DNA from: Liolophura sinensis
Lineage: Eukaryota > Mollusca > Polyplacophora > Chitonida > Chitonidae
Reading direction: 5' to 3'
Length of the DNA: 64,000 bases
Assembly: GCF_032854445.1 (NCBI RefSeq)
Contig: NC_088303.1
Span: 19,227,501 to 19,291,500, forward strand
In this document: in pieces, positions 35,109 through 47,406 of the stretch
How the letters are laid out: each line of letters starts with the position of its first letter
How positions within the stretch are numbered: position 1 is the first letter of the stretch
Translations under genes and position numbers: made by a program
The notes under the pieces: generated by a model
Database searches by the model: none
Seen by the model: the letters and a program-made list of their open reading frames with translations, nothing else
What the model was told of the DNA's origin: nothing

Positions 35109-38100
35109 ATGAGTGGTGGTGATAACTGTGAGGCAGTTAATGTGAGTATGTCTCCATCTCAGTTGGTGGACTCAGTTCAGCTCTCAGTCGTAGATCTTCA
35201 GGCAGCTCAGGAGATGGGTGAAGGCGATGTGCGGCAGATAATTGTACAAGGTAGTGGCATATAACATGTTTTATAATGTTTCCTTCGCATCCAAATGTCA
35301 AAGTGTTGTTTTTAAATCATCTGTTATTTGACATTGTGTGGAGGATAAATTGTAACACTCACCTTTAAACACTTTTCTCAGGGTCCATTTAGTTATTATT
35401 GGAAAGTAAATAGTGGACATATTTTTCCAATACACAACAGTGCACAGACTTTGTAATTTTCTGTGTACTCATGTTGTGTTATGAAATCTCAAAGATAGCA
35501 AGACGGAGATTTTTAACTGATAGCCATTGCACAGGGTGAAACAAATTGAGACATCTGGGAAGCCGTGAACTTGCACATTTTAGTTTAAGTACACTTACTG
35601 TTACAGCTGGACAAGGTATGGATGACCGGGATGAAGATTCAGAACCATCAGCAAAACGACAGAAAATTCAGGACGTCAACAACAGTTTTATGAAGGAAAT
35701 GTCTGTGAAGGTAAATTAGACAAAATGTCAACTTTACTAATCAGATCTTGTCAATTTAATATGGGGCCAAAAGAAAATACTGTTAACACACCCATGGTAA
35801 CTTTTAGAAAAAAATAGTCCAGGTCTGTTTAATGAGAAAACACAATTATTTGTAATAAAAAAATTCACATAGCAATCTTTTCATCTTTTTTGTTCTTGAA
35901 TTTTAATAATCTGGCTTGTATTACAATAGTGTCTTAAATAAGCATAAAGAGTAGTCTTCAGATAAGACTGTGTCATAAAAGTACTTGTAGAACTCTATAT
36001 ACATGCTTCGTTGTATCTCTCATTTACAGCAAATTTTGTTCAACATAAACAAAGCGATTTGCCTGAGACTAGATGGCATAGAACACAAAATAGAAAATGC
36101 CTGTGCTAGGTTGAGAGATGTAGAAGACAAACTTGAAACGTTTTTAACCACAGCACGTCAGAATGGAAGTACAGTCTTTCTGAATAATTCACAGAAAAAG
36201 GGGTAAGCAATACGCATGTGTTCATTTTGTTTTCATACTGGAAGTACATCTTAATCACATTTAGTACTCATTTATTGGTTATGCTTGTGACAGAATTTAG
36301 CCTTATCCCAACATAAGGACCTAGTTTTTTATTCCAAGGGCTCGTTTTTCCTTCACCCAAAAGCTGTTTGCCTTCATATAACTAAAAACTTCTTCAATAC
36401 ATCAGTAAACACCAAACAGATAAATGTCACAAGTATGTATACAGAGAGACTTATGGATTAATCATTTGCCTGGTATATTATGAGCTAACAAATGAAACGT
36501 GAACAGATTGTAGTAACTGTCTTTGCATACTAAATCATACATAGTGATAGAGGCATAAACGCTCTGATTTTATTGGGATTTTACTGTTTGTCAGAACACC
36601 TCCTTATTCTCGTCGGAACAGTGCTGTGATTGTTGGCCTTCCTCAAGAGCGGTTCTCCACTCGTAAGTTATCTCCCCTTTCATATACTACTGTGCAAATT
36701 GTTGCCAATTTGGAAATATACAGACATGTTAATAACTTCAAGCTAATCCAGTGCAATCAATTTAAGATTGTTTTAGTCGGGTATTATGGCCTAGTTATTT
36801 TCTTAGTTGGTGCACATCTCACCCAACATACAAACAAGGAGGATATCATAGTTGAAAACTGTGAATTACAAGCATATTAATTACCATAACAAAGTAATAA
36901 CATCTAATACATAAGGCCAATTTGTGTGGATTGATTATAAGGAGTGAGATTGAATATTTCAGATTTTGAGGCCTGCTACTGTATAAATAATTTATAACTG
37001 TGAAACTATATCTTTTATGCTTTCTCTTTTACAGCTGCTCCTGGTCAAGATAATTCGTTTCAAAACCTGGGTCCGAATGTGACACTTATAACCCTTAACA
37101 CAGAAGGTGAGCTGCTGCCTTATCAGTATCTGTCCTTATGTCTCAGCGTCAACCAGGGGCCTCTGTGGCTCAATTGGTTAGCTCACTAGCACAGCGTAAT
37201 GAACCAGGAGTTTCTCACCAATGCGGTTGCTTTGAGTTCAAGTCCAGTTCCTCTACGGTTGTACATGGGAAGGTCTGTCAGCAACCTGAGGATGGTGGTG
37301 GGTTTCCCCTAGACTCTGCCCGGTTTCCACCCACCATAATGCTGGCTGCCATCGTATAAGTGAAACATTGTTGAGTACGGTGTAAAACACCAATCAAATG
37401 AATAAATAAATAAACAATATCAACCATTGCAAAAGATGAAAAGGAGTTTGATGTAGCTGCAGATTTGCGGAATTCATGGTGGTTCTTATATTTACAGATG
37501 ATTATCCAAATGGGTGCTGGTTGGGGGATGATACAAATCCAGAGATGCGAGTAAGGGTTCCAATCACACAGAGGTAAATAGTATTTTTTAGAACTATACG
37601 AAAAGAAATAATATAAACTTAGTTATTTTGGATGAGGGTTGAAAACAGACCTGAGGCCTCAGTTAACGGTAACTGCCTTGGGAACATACGTGGTTTTAAC
37701 ATGTATCACACGTGTTCTAGTAACAGTCAGTGTAGCATACGATCACTTGGTTCAATCAGCCCCAGAAGAGCCACAGCCTTTAGTCTGGAATTCTTATGAA
37801 ACTATGCGGTACGCCATATTATAGCAACTAGAAACTAAGGCATGTCACTTTTATGCCGTGGTTTTCAGTTTATGGGGAAAAGCCAACAAATCATCTTATG
37901 ACACAACAGAAAACTAATGGTTTTTTCGGGGGGAGGAGGGGTGGTTGAGTCATACAATAAAAGTAAACAGTTGTGAACTCAACTGTGAATTGTGAGAAAT
38001 GGTATGAATTTAAGTTACTATCTTTTATTGATATTGGACCGTTAAAGATTTTTTATATTTTCAGTGACTTACTCCACATTCACTCGAACTGTCGCACAGC

Positions 38101-40857
38101 AGAAAAGATGGCTCTGACTTTACTGGACTACTTGTTCGATCGAGAAACACAAGCAAATTCGAATGTCTCTGGATTAGGCAAACATGGGAAAAAACAGCTG
38201 GATCCCCTTATGATTTACGGTATCAGATGTAAGTATTCAGATTATAGATAGATGTATATGAGCGATAATACGTAACACATTCACAAGTACATGTATAGGT
38301 GACGCGTTTTTGTATGTGTCGCACTCATAATATGAATTATAGAAAAATCTATTTGGTTGAGTTGGGAGGGTTTAGCTTTCCTTTTGTCCAGTTGGTTATT
38401 TTCTCACACCCAGTGTCCTTAACTTCATAGGTGTCAATACCATAAGTCACAGTTGGCATACCAGAAAATAATATAACATGCTGTGGTTTCATTTATAATT
38501 GGTTTTCTTTGAAAAATTGACATGGCCTGTCACAAACACATCGTTTTACAAGTCGATCTTCCTGGACTATGGATGCTGTATTTTGTTCTTGGAGGACATC
38601 ACAGACTGAACTTAATACTTATTTATTTACATCATTGGTCATTTATGCAGTACTCAGGAATATTTCTCAAGCAGACCTTCCCACATACAGCTGGAGAGAT
38701 TCTTATAACCCTGTGATCTGGAGTTAACAGTTCAAAAACTTAATGGAGAATTCATGTACCTTTGCACTAGCACAGGCCTTTCTAGTGCTTGAAAATAATG
38801 AGAAAAGGTGCCCCAGCTACACATTCTAATACAGTGCATCTCATCACATAGTGCCCCAATCTTTTGTCAAGTATATATGAAAACAGGAGACATTTTGTTG
38901 GCCAAATTACTAGAGCATGTAAACAGCCTAATAAATTTTACGTCAAAAGGTTTGTTGAATTTTTCATAATTTGAAAGGCCTGTGGATGTGTGAAGATATT
39001 TTTAACAAGCTTTTCCATGTCTGATCTTGTGTAATTGACCTATCTCATCTAAATTGTGAATAATTATTTTTCAGGTCACTTGATACACAGATTTGCTATC
39101 ACAGAAAATGATTGGCATCGCATAAAACAGAATATTGACTCAAAATGCAGAACAGCTTTTCGCCGTAAGCAGAAGGGAATGCCATTGACTGTGAAAGGGT
39201 TTCGTGGAAAAGCTGCCACAATGGTGGACGGAATGGCCAATGATACATTGAGTGATGAAGATTCTTTTCAGGATGGAGACCTAAGAATTGCACATGTGAG
39301 TGTAAGAGCATTTTTTGTTGGTATTTTATTTATTTTGTTCGCTAATTCCAAACCTGTCATAGAGGTTTTACATACCTGCTTCCTGAAATTTATTTCATAT
39401 AGTGGCATTGAATAGAAGCTAGCAAAAGGTCATGGTCAGCAGTACTCAGAAAACATCGTATAATAGAAATTGATGTGGATAAGGTGATAAACAGACATTT
39501 GAACGCGTTTTACGTGATGATAGTCTCAAGTCGAGTTTGATGGAAAGATAGTGTGAAGTCTTGTTTTCTCCTCAAGATTGCAAATAAGCTGGCACACAAG
39601 GTTGTGCCTGACAAACTTCAAATGTAAATAACATTAGGAATCTTCCAAACAGCTGTTGGATTTAATAGATTTTGAGATTTCCCAGAAATACCTGAAGAAT
39701 TTATTTGCAGGCTTGCACGTGACTTTATTTTAAATAAATGCTTAATATTCAGCCAACATGTTCATCTACTGATAGACTACCCATTCTGTGTTCCATATTT
39801 ACCTTAGCTTTATTGTGCTTAAAGCTTATACCAGCACTATAGTTTATATAGTACTGTTGATAGTGTAAGGTCAGCCTAACAAGTAACGTTATTCACCAGC
39901 CTTAGGCCCTCATAGATCATTCATTTAGGATGTGGAGAGTTTGAGTTTGCCTCTATATGAGTTTGTGTGTCCTCTTAAAAGTTAAAGGTGAAAAAGGTAT
40001 CAAAACATTGTTTTGATGGAGCAAAACTGATGGATAATTCACCTAAGTACATCTTAGATTTTCGCGAAATGAAATTTACAGAATTATTCATGAATGCTCA
40101 TTGTGTAATCGTGAGTGTCTTTGTTTTGTCTATCTCGGTTGTTTGTGATTTGTGCTGGCAGGGTGGTGTGGACCTGCAGCATGCTGTTACTATGCAGACA
40201 CCAGGTTTATCAGGAGGAGAGATACAGATTTTACATGCCACCCCTGAGCAGATATCCCAGCTACAGCATGCTCAGCACATCCAGATATTGCAAGGAGATG
40301 GGGTAATACAGGTAAGAGTGCCTTAGTAATGCCACAAACACTTAGTACAAGTAAACCTGTGTGCCAAAAATATTCCTGAGTGTTACACCTTTAGCTACAC
40401 CTTTTTTCATCGCGGTAAAGGGTGTGCCCAGAATACCAAGCACCCAAATTTTATAACTGAAAGGACCAACATTTTTCACTGCATTTACATGGGAAGGGAA
40501 TACATTAATTTAAATGAGGAAATATGTACCTGTAGATTTTGGACATGTCCAAATTATGGCCAATAATTTGATCATTGATCAAATAAATACACTAAAACGC
40601 TGTTTTCAGATGTATGCTATTTGAATATGTAGAGACACATTTATAACTGAGCTGTCATCTTTCCCTATGTCTTTATGGTCACCTTTGATTTATTTCAGCA
40701 AATACAGGGAGGAGAGAGTGGAGGAAACATGCATGTGGCAGTATCCTTGCCTAATGAGACAATACAGGTGGCCCAGGTGACAACAGAGACGGGGGAAGTG
40801 TTACAGATACATCAACAATCTGGGGAAGGTGTAGATGATGAGACACTGGCTCAGTAA
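35109..40857 (+). CDS. BANP: BANP (SMAR1) BEN-domain transcription factor, ten coding exons
   Basis: Nuclear BEN-domain protein that binds CGCG-containing promoter elements and nuclear-matrix-type DNA (family knowledge). Coding exons: 35109-35250, 35607-35710, 36030-36202, 36595-36662, 37035-37106, 37498-37573, 38065-38228, 39075-39295, 40162-40311 and 40699-40857. They total 1329 nt, 442 residues, with all GT-AG borders in phase. An acidic, Gln-containing N-terminus is followed by AKRQK (basic) and a predicted coiled coil (about 85-125: RLDGIEHKIENACARLRDVE). The BEN domain spans about 200-310: NGCWLGDD, RVPITQSDLLHIHSNCRTAE, KMALTLLDYLFDRE, GKHGKKQLDPLMIYGIRCH, AITENDWHRIKQNIDSKCRT and AFRRKQKG. 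The C-terminus is Gln-rich (QISQLQHAQHIQILQ) and ends after DDETLAQ. Human BANP is about 519 residues, so this is shorter, mainly C-terminally. A polyadenylation signal candidate is at 41467-41472. Confidence 0.95.
37147..37415 (+). mobile_element. SINE family A, full-length copy, BANP intron 6
   Basis: The best copy in the window. GGGGCCTCTGTGGCTCAATT leads into an A box (TGGCTCAATTGG), then GCTTTGAGTTCAAGTCC supplies the B box. The body runs to GTACGGTGTAAAACACCAAT and an AATAAATAAATAAAC tail. It identifies the family as tRNA-derived. Confidence 0.85.
38612..38712 (-). mobile_element. SINE family A fragment, BANP intron 8
   Basis: ACTTATTTATTTAC, TTATGCAGTACTCAGGAATA and GACCTTCCCACATAC are the complement of the family A tail and body. 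The head is missing. Confidence 0.55.
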
Positions 40858-42709
40858 CACACTACCCACAGCTCCCTGCACACCCCCCACAGCTCCCTGC
40901 ACACCCCCACATCCTTCATCTTTTACAGCTGGGTGAAGAGGTTTCCAATCAGTTGTCCATCACCGCAAATGACTTAGCCATAAAGCTTATGACAGGCATT
41001 AGGTGATTGTGTAATCGTCTTATTGTAGGAGTTCATAGAAACTCTAGTTTCACAAAACATTGTACTGTAACACATAACCTGGCACCCAGTGAAAGTCAGT
41101 TAACAGAATATTCTAAAACTTTAATATTCCAACAAACTGAGCATCAAGGCAATTACCTTCATAGAACTTTTATTGGCTTGCAGCCAATTTAAAGGCTCTC
41201 AGAAATCCACATTGTAAACAAGTTCAAACATGGAATCCCATAAGCCAATCAGAATTCACTATGTTTCGTTGGTTCTCCTACCAAACTGTACACTCAACAC
41301 TGTGTAACCCACGGCAGATTAGGGTATTTCAACACTTCAAAAATCTGAGCTATACATGTACCTCTGAAATGGTCATTACCCTCTAACCTACCCTTTATGC
41401 TAGGAGTGTTGTTTTTCACACTGTGGCAGCTGAGTGGAACGCTCTTCATCCTCGTACTCATACAGTAATAAAGTGCTACTCTTGATCTAAATTTTGAGGT
41501 TTGTTACTCTGTATTATTTATTAAGCAGTGATTTTCTTGTATGCTGTTGTTGGCTATTCAAGTTGAGTTACTTAAAAATTCTGTAGTTTTGTGGAGCATT
41601 GCTTTATGTATATGTCTTTCAAAATCAAGAGTTTCGTTGGGTCATATAAGCTTGTTAATACTGTCTCTTAAATGTTAATGGATAATTTATTGTTAAGTTG
41701 TTTTCTTTATTTGTGAGAAGCAGTTTGATGGTTGAAGATTATGAGTTCTCAAATACATGAAATTGAAGAAAATTTTGTCAAGTAACTCAGCGTGAAGCAC
41801 ATGAACATTGGTTTTTCAACTTAAGTATTATATAATGATCCTTTTTGAATGAATTAAGTTTGTCCTGTTCTGTCTCAGTGATATTTTGCTTCATAGATCA
41901 TTCTGTGTTAATTACCTTACTATTTTGAGATGCTGTTGTTAAGTATGGTTTCAGAATGGAGATAGGACAGAAAAAGTCTCCAATCCAAGCTGTAAAGTGA
42001 TCTTAACATCCTTGGGGTTTTATTGTTACCATACATGGTATGAATAATGGGCAAACATTCATTTGGAGTAAAACAATTTGGTTGCTTCAGTTAAACTGGT
42101 TTATGTTACAATATTTGGTTCTAATTTAATATTGTGGTGTACATGGAGTGTAATGTACACCTTTGGCTGTTAAATCAAACCCACATCTGAATATTGCATG
42201 TGTGGTTTGGTTTAATGCTCTTTATCAATATAGCCAATAACAATATATTCCAAAAATAGTCTTGTCAACTTCATGAACAGAAAATAGTTTTGTTACGCTT
42301 CAAATACAGGACATTTTCAAGCCTGTTTATTTGAATTATTGGATTGTGTTTGTACAAATATTAATTTGAACAGTGTTTTGACTAAATACTGAAATATTCT
42401 CTATAGTGTATTACACATTTTTGCATAATTGTAAGGTTTTACATTAAATTCCAAATAACAGAATGTGATCTGTTGATTTTTTCAGTAACATTGTAGTGGT
42501 GTTAACTCACTACCAGATGCCCTTGAACAAGGTGTCTTGTACTTCCTGACAGAGGCACAGTGGATGGGTGCGATAATCATATGTCTTGTGGCAGCAGAAG
42601 TAGTGTAGTTTTCTCTTTCTGAAAGAAAATTGTTAGCCTCCCACGTAGACTAGCAGATCAACAAACTTGACTCTAGTCTCACTGCAAAAAAAGTGCCATC
42701 ACATTCACA

Positions 42710-43038
42710 CAAACCGCTTCAGTTGCTTAATTGTAAGAGCATCCACCTTAAAGTCAGAGGACAGGAGGGTTGGGTCATACCAAAAACTTTAAAAATGGTG
42801 CTTGTTACTGACTTGCATGGCCTCAGCACTGAGAAGTTAGAGCAAGGAAACCTGACTGGTTGGCCCGGTGTCAGAGTAATGTGTGGTGTTGTGTCTGGTG
42901 TCTTCAGCATGATACTTCAGTGCTTTTAGCACTTCGGCCAGAATGGACTCGCCCTGCCACAAGAAAACACAGTATATACACACACATAGTGACTCCTCGT
43001 CATATGACTGAAAAATTGTTAAGTACCACGTAAAATTA
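42710..43038 (+). mobile_element. tRNA-derived SINE family B copy
   Basis: The head CAGTTGCTTAATTGTAAGAG plus GGGTTGGGTCATACC resembles A and B boxes. The 3' end CATATGACTGAAAAATTGTT then AAGTACCACGTAAAA is shared with 44103-44413 and 23447-23788. Confidence 0.65.
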
Positions 43039-43522
43039 CAATTCAACACAGTCAGGAATGAATTTCAAAGTCTAACCGACTTTGGCCCAAATTATTTTAA
43101 GCAGTAATGGTTCTTGGCAGGTAGATAGGTAAATACAGCTCTAGATCAGCTTTTTGAAGAAAGTTTTATCATCTCTGCCAGTACATTGATTGATGCAAGG
43201 TATATTTCATGTGTAAGTGAATAGCAATGAATGTTCATCATTATCATCACTGACAAAGTGTTGTGTAGATGAACATTTTGATACGGCATTATAATATACA
43301 ATGTAATCTGTAACAGTTATTACTATGTGCCACAATGTGACTTGTTGAAAAAATTAAGGCATATAGGCAAAAATGGTTTTCTCTGTGGCATAAAGGTTAG
43401 TGTGCTAACCCAGGAGCCTCTTTTTTTTTTTTTCTTTTTTGTTTTTTTTTTTTTTCTGTTTTTTTTTTTTTATACGTATCTGCATTGGATTGATATGTAC
43501 ATCATATTGCTGCAGAGCGGTA

Positions 43523-43775
43523 TCGGAGGCCTCCGTGGTTAGCGTGCCAGTGCAGTGATAATCCAGAATCCTCTCACCAGTGAGTTCAAGTCTAGCTAAT
43601 GCTGGCTGCTTCCTGACCGTTAGTACATGGGAAGATATGCCAGTAACCTGCGGATGGTCATAGGTTTCCTCTGGGCTGTAGCTGCCTGGTTCCTTCTCAT
43701 CATAATGGTGGCTGTCCTTTAAGTGAAATATTCATGAGTATCAATACGGCGGAAAGTACCAATTAATAAGTATCA
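43523..43775 (+). mobile_element. SINE family A copy, intergenic
   Basis: GGAGGCCTCCGTGGTTAGCG, CAGTGAGTTCAAGTC, GTACATGGGAAGATATGCCA and the AAGTGAAATATTCATGAGTA block are all present, with a short tail. Confidence 0.7.
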
Positions 43776-44102
43776 TTAAGTATCTAACTCTCTCCCCTTG
43801 TAAATTTATTTATTTGATTTTTTAAATCAGTACTCACTCATTCAAATTTTTCACTAATTCAATGATGTTTGGAAAATTGCTAACGGGCCTTCCCAAGCGT
43901 GGAAGATAAGTGGCCTTCAAAGAACTGTATATTGATAAAAGAGCAGTAGGCCTATTAACCACTTTTTGCCACCAAGGTCCAAAGAGCAGTGGGGAATCTG
44001 CACATTCTGTGCCCAAGGTCAAGATTGAACCCTACCTTATATGTCCTTGAATTTGAGAGACAAGAGTCTTTACAACTTGCTTGCTCCTCGATTGAGTTTT
44101 AC

Positions 44103-44413
44103 CGACCCCGATAGCGCAGTTAGTAAGGCATCCGCTTCGGGAGCAGTAGATCCAGGGTCAGTCTGGGGTCGAGTCACACCTAAGACCTTAAAAGAGGAAG
44201 TTGTAACTTCCTCACTTGATGTTCAGCATGAAGGGAATAGTGCGGATTACTTGCCTTCGGTAAGGCATCTCAGTGAAGCAGCACTTGATAAAAGAGCGGT
44301 GGAAATCTATCCTGCAGCAAGGAGGCACATTACATGCAGTCTAAGGATTCCTTCTTTGTTATGTGAGTGAAAAATTGTTAAGTACAACGTTAAACCCCAG
44401 GCACTCACTCACT
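44103..44413 (+). mobile_element. tRNA-derived SINE family B, full-length copy
   Basis: The head CGATAGCGCAGTTAGTAAGG, then CGCTTCGGGAGCAGTAGATC and a B box in GGGGTCGAGTCAC, look tRNA-like. The body is about 200 bp and the tail reads GAGTGAAAAATTGTTAAG then TACAACGTTAAACCCCAGG and (CACT)n. It is too long and has the wrong 3' end for a tRNA gene. Confidence 0.8.
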
Positions 44414-47406
44414 CGATTGAGTTTTAAGATTTGCTCAAGAATATTTTCACTCTATGACAGATATTAGGCATGGCCTTCAAAGGAAACAGATGTACACAAA
44501 GAGCTAAGGCAAACTTACAAATTCCCATACAGTTTGTGACCTTGTATTTCACCTTAACCACTCCGTCATGGCCCGCCTTCCTTCTACATATTTAACTGAC
44601 CACCATAATCGTTAAACATCAGTCAGTGAAACAAAATGAAGAGTCACATTCACATTCTGTGTCAACATATTTACTGAACATATTTCGATAGGGTTGAGTA
44701 CAACCACAATCTCCTCATTCATATCCCTGCCATAAGGTAACGTAATTAATATCCATGCGGGCACACATATGCATTTCTTGGCTTATCTCCAATAAGATGA
44801 CCTGTCAGTCCATGATAAACAAAAACAAATCTTCTTTACAATTTCTCCTTCACGGTTTAGTAACTAGTTCTAAAGTAGTTCTAAGTAGTTCTGTCCAGAA
44901 CGTAATACATAGGCCTATGCCTAAGTATTGGGTCACCTATAGTGTAAGTACACACATTGTTTATATTTCCAACATCCTCATTCTGGGCTAATTGGACAGT
45001 TCAAAGATAAATAAATGTGGTTAAAGTCTTACAACCGAGAATAATAAAAAAAAATTTGTGTGAGTTGTTAAATTATTTTATGGCATAAAATGAATATATT
45101 GGAGTATTCGTTCCGTATAGCGGTGCATTTTTTGCCGTCAACCGACATCATTATTACGACAATGAAGACCAGTTTTTGGCTATATATAGCGCCAAATCCA
45201 AATTTCAAGTTTAGGGGTTTGTTTACTCGTGTGAAAAACAGGTGAAAAAGACACCATTTTAGGTGAGTTCTTTAACAAAAATGAATACACAGCTACGGGA
45301 AGGCTGTAATTATGAGATGCCATGAAATACCATGCACTCGAACGCGCCTTACCGCTGTGATCCAGCAGGAAGACGTTCGATGAAGACCTTATAATAAACC
45401 AGATCGTCACTTTTTGAAGTTTTATTTTCTGTCTGTTCCTAGGTCAACGCCGGACACCAGTTCAAACCTTAAACCTTAAACCTTCGTTTTTAAATTCTAG
45501 TTAAATTGTTTTAGTGTCAACTATCCCAGGTAGTATGCGATTACCCATGAATGTAGATGCAAATGATGTAGCTTATTTGATGTATTTTAATTAATTGCTA
45601 CCATTTTACATTTAGCTATCTACATATAGCATAGCCTTACTGGTTTTCGTGGCTCATACACTTTGAGCACAAGAGCAGAAGAAGCGACGCCTTTCATAGT
45701 AAAAAATACTGCTGAACATACTACCGTCTACAGCATAAGTAGTTGCGCAATGTAACTTTAGGTGTCGACCAACTCAAAATGTTGGGACTGTTACGGAGAA
45801 TAACATCTTCTAATATGTTGGATCGACGGGAAGCCACATTTACTGCATCTTCACACGCATATTAAGTCTTCCCTAGTGTAAATCGACATCAACCGAGTGG
45901 TCCCCATAATCAACTAACCTGTTCTGAGTCTCGCCGAACCAAAAACGATCCATGATAGGAGCACAAATTCAGAAAAATAAATACATTTTCAGTCACTACT
46001 CCCACTGTAGCTGTAAGCTGCCTATATCCATTCTGATCACTTGCGAGAACAAAGGAGACTGAAGTGTCAGCTGATGACAAGGGGAGTGAACCAAGAAAAT
46101 AGAGGACTAGACTTGCCTAGTATTACTATAATGATTGATATGGTATTATCTCCCTTGAACGACCTTATTTTTATCTGGGCTCGATCACGTGACTTGCATG
46201 TACGACTATCAGAATGAGATAAAGAAGTAAAGCATTTCTCCGTAAGTTTTATACTCATCTGCATAGTTTCATGTTGCCCTGTGTGTGTCATGCAGCCAGT
46301 AGTTTATCAAAAATATCCGAGAACAGAATCCATCAAAACGTCAATATGTAGATCAATGATTTATCTGGACACTTAGCAGGTCACATAGGTTTTCAACCAC
46401 AGATTGTTAGTTGAGCATCACTGAGAAATATAGTGGTATGTGTTTGCTGTTTAGTGGAAAGGCTTGTTTTGACCAGCTCTCCGTCCATCGGTATACTAAT
46501 AGGAGAGCTGCTGTTGTGTATCTAATGAAAGATCTGAATGATGACCTTAAACTGTGCACAATTTTTTCCACCAAGCCAGACATGAGTGGATCTGTACAAT
46601 TTTAAACTGCCTCTGTGTGATATAAAACGAGTGGTGAGCTAAACATGCTGAGTTTTGGTCCCATCCTCTGCAAGAACCTCAGCTTGTCTTTACCGATTAC
46701 CAAACTAGGGCCCTAGAGAACCCTAGTGAAGTTTGGTGTTCAGGACTGGGCATAACCATGCATTAACCATTTTACCTGCGTTGATAGGCATCACGTGCAG
46801 ATCAACATCAAACTGATGATTTTGTCTAAATAAGATAAAAGTTAATACAAAACACTGCTTAAGTGTGACATACGTGCAAATCCAAAACTACACTCTGTTG
46901 CCTGAAATATTATTATTTCAAGTTATTTATCAGGCTTAATCCTCAGAATATCTTCCATTGTTGTTGATTTCTGTCACCTTGTTGTCTGCTTGCCACTGCA
47001 ACATGGATTTGGAAAGTCTCAATTATCGGCCTGGTTAAATTAAATGATTATGAGGAAACTGTGGATTCCTGTTAAAAGATGTACATGCATCTGGATGCTA
47101 TGTATTTTCTGATTTGCTGGGCTTTATAGAGACAAGAAGTTGGCAATAAAGCAAGTTCAGCTTCACAAAAACACCTTGATCAGCCAGTTAGAAGTCGAGT
47201 AATTAATTGTATGTCTTTTTCAGTTTTGTAGGCTAAGATTCTTTTCTCAAATCTCACCCTGTGGCCAGTTTTATTCTCTGAGAACTTTTTTCAGTTTTAT
47301 ATCAGAAAAACATTCAAATCACATGCTTGATACAAGTATATAATTTGCAGATCTTTGGAGTTACGACTGAAGACAATTTCCCCATTTCTACAAGATTAGA
47401 TGGTCG

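Larger units (their letters stand above)
40858..47406. other. BANP-TRIP13 intergenic region
   Basis: BANP's 3' UTR probably runs to about 41490. Beyond it the sequence is AT-rich, with three SINEs (listed separately) and a T-rich run at 43420-43471. From 44420 to 47400 I found no repeat I could place and no coding segment I recognise. TRIP13's promoter should lie in the last part, but no clear core motif was seen. Confidence 0.5.

Noticed and set aside
37147-37230. Possible tRNA gene in BANP intron 6
   Set aside because: Head of a family A SINE, with the same body and AATAAAT tail as a dozen other copies.
44103-44185. Possible tRNA gene
   Set aside because: It has A and B box-like motifs but no proper acceptor-stem pairing, and it continues into a SINE body and tail.
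45180-45410. 76-codon minus-strand frame upstream of TRIP13
   Set aside because: Hydrophobic composition but no recognisable family, no splice context and no polyadenylation signal in a suitable position.
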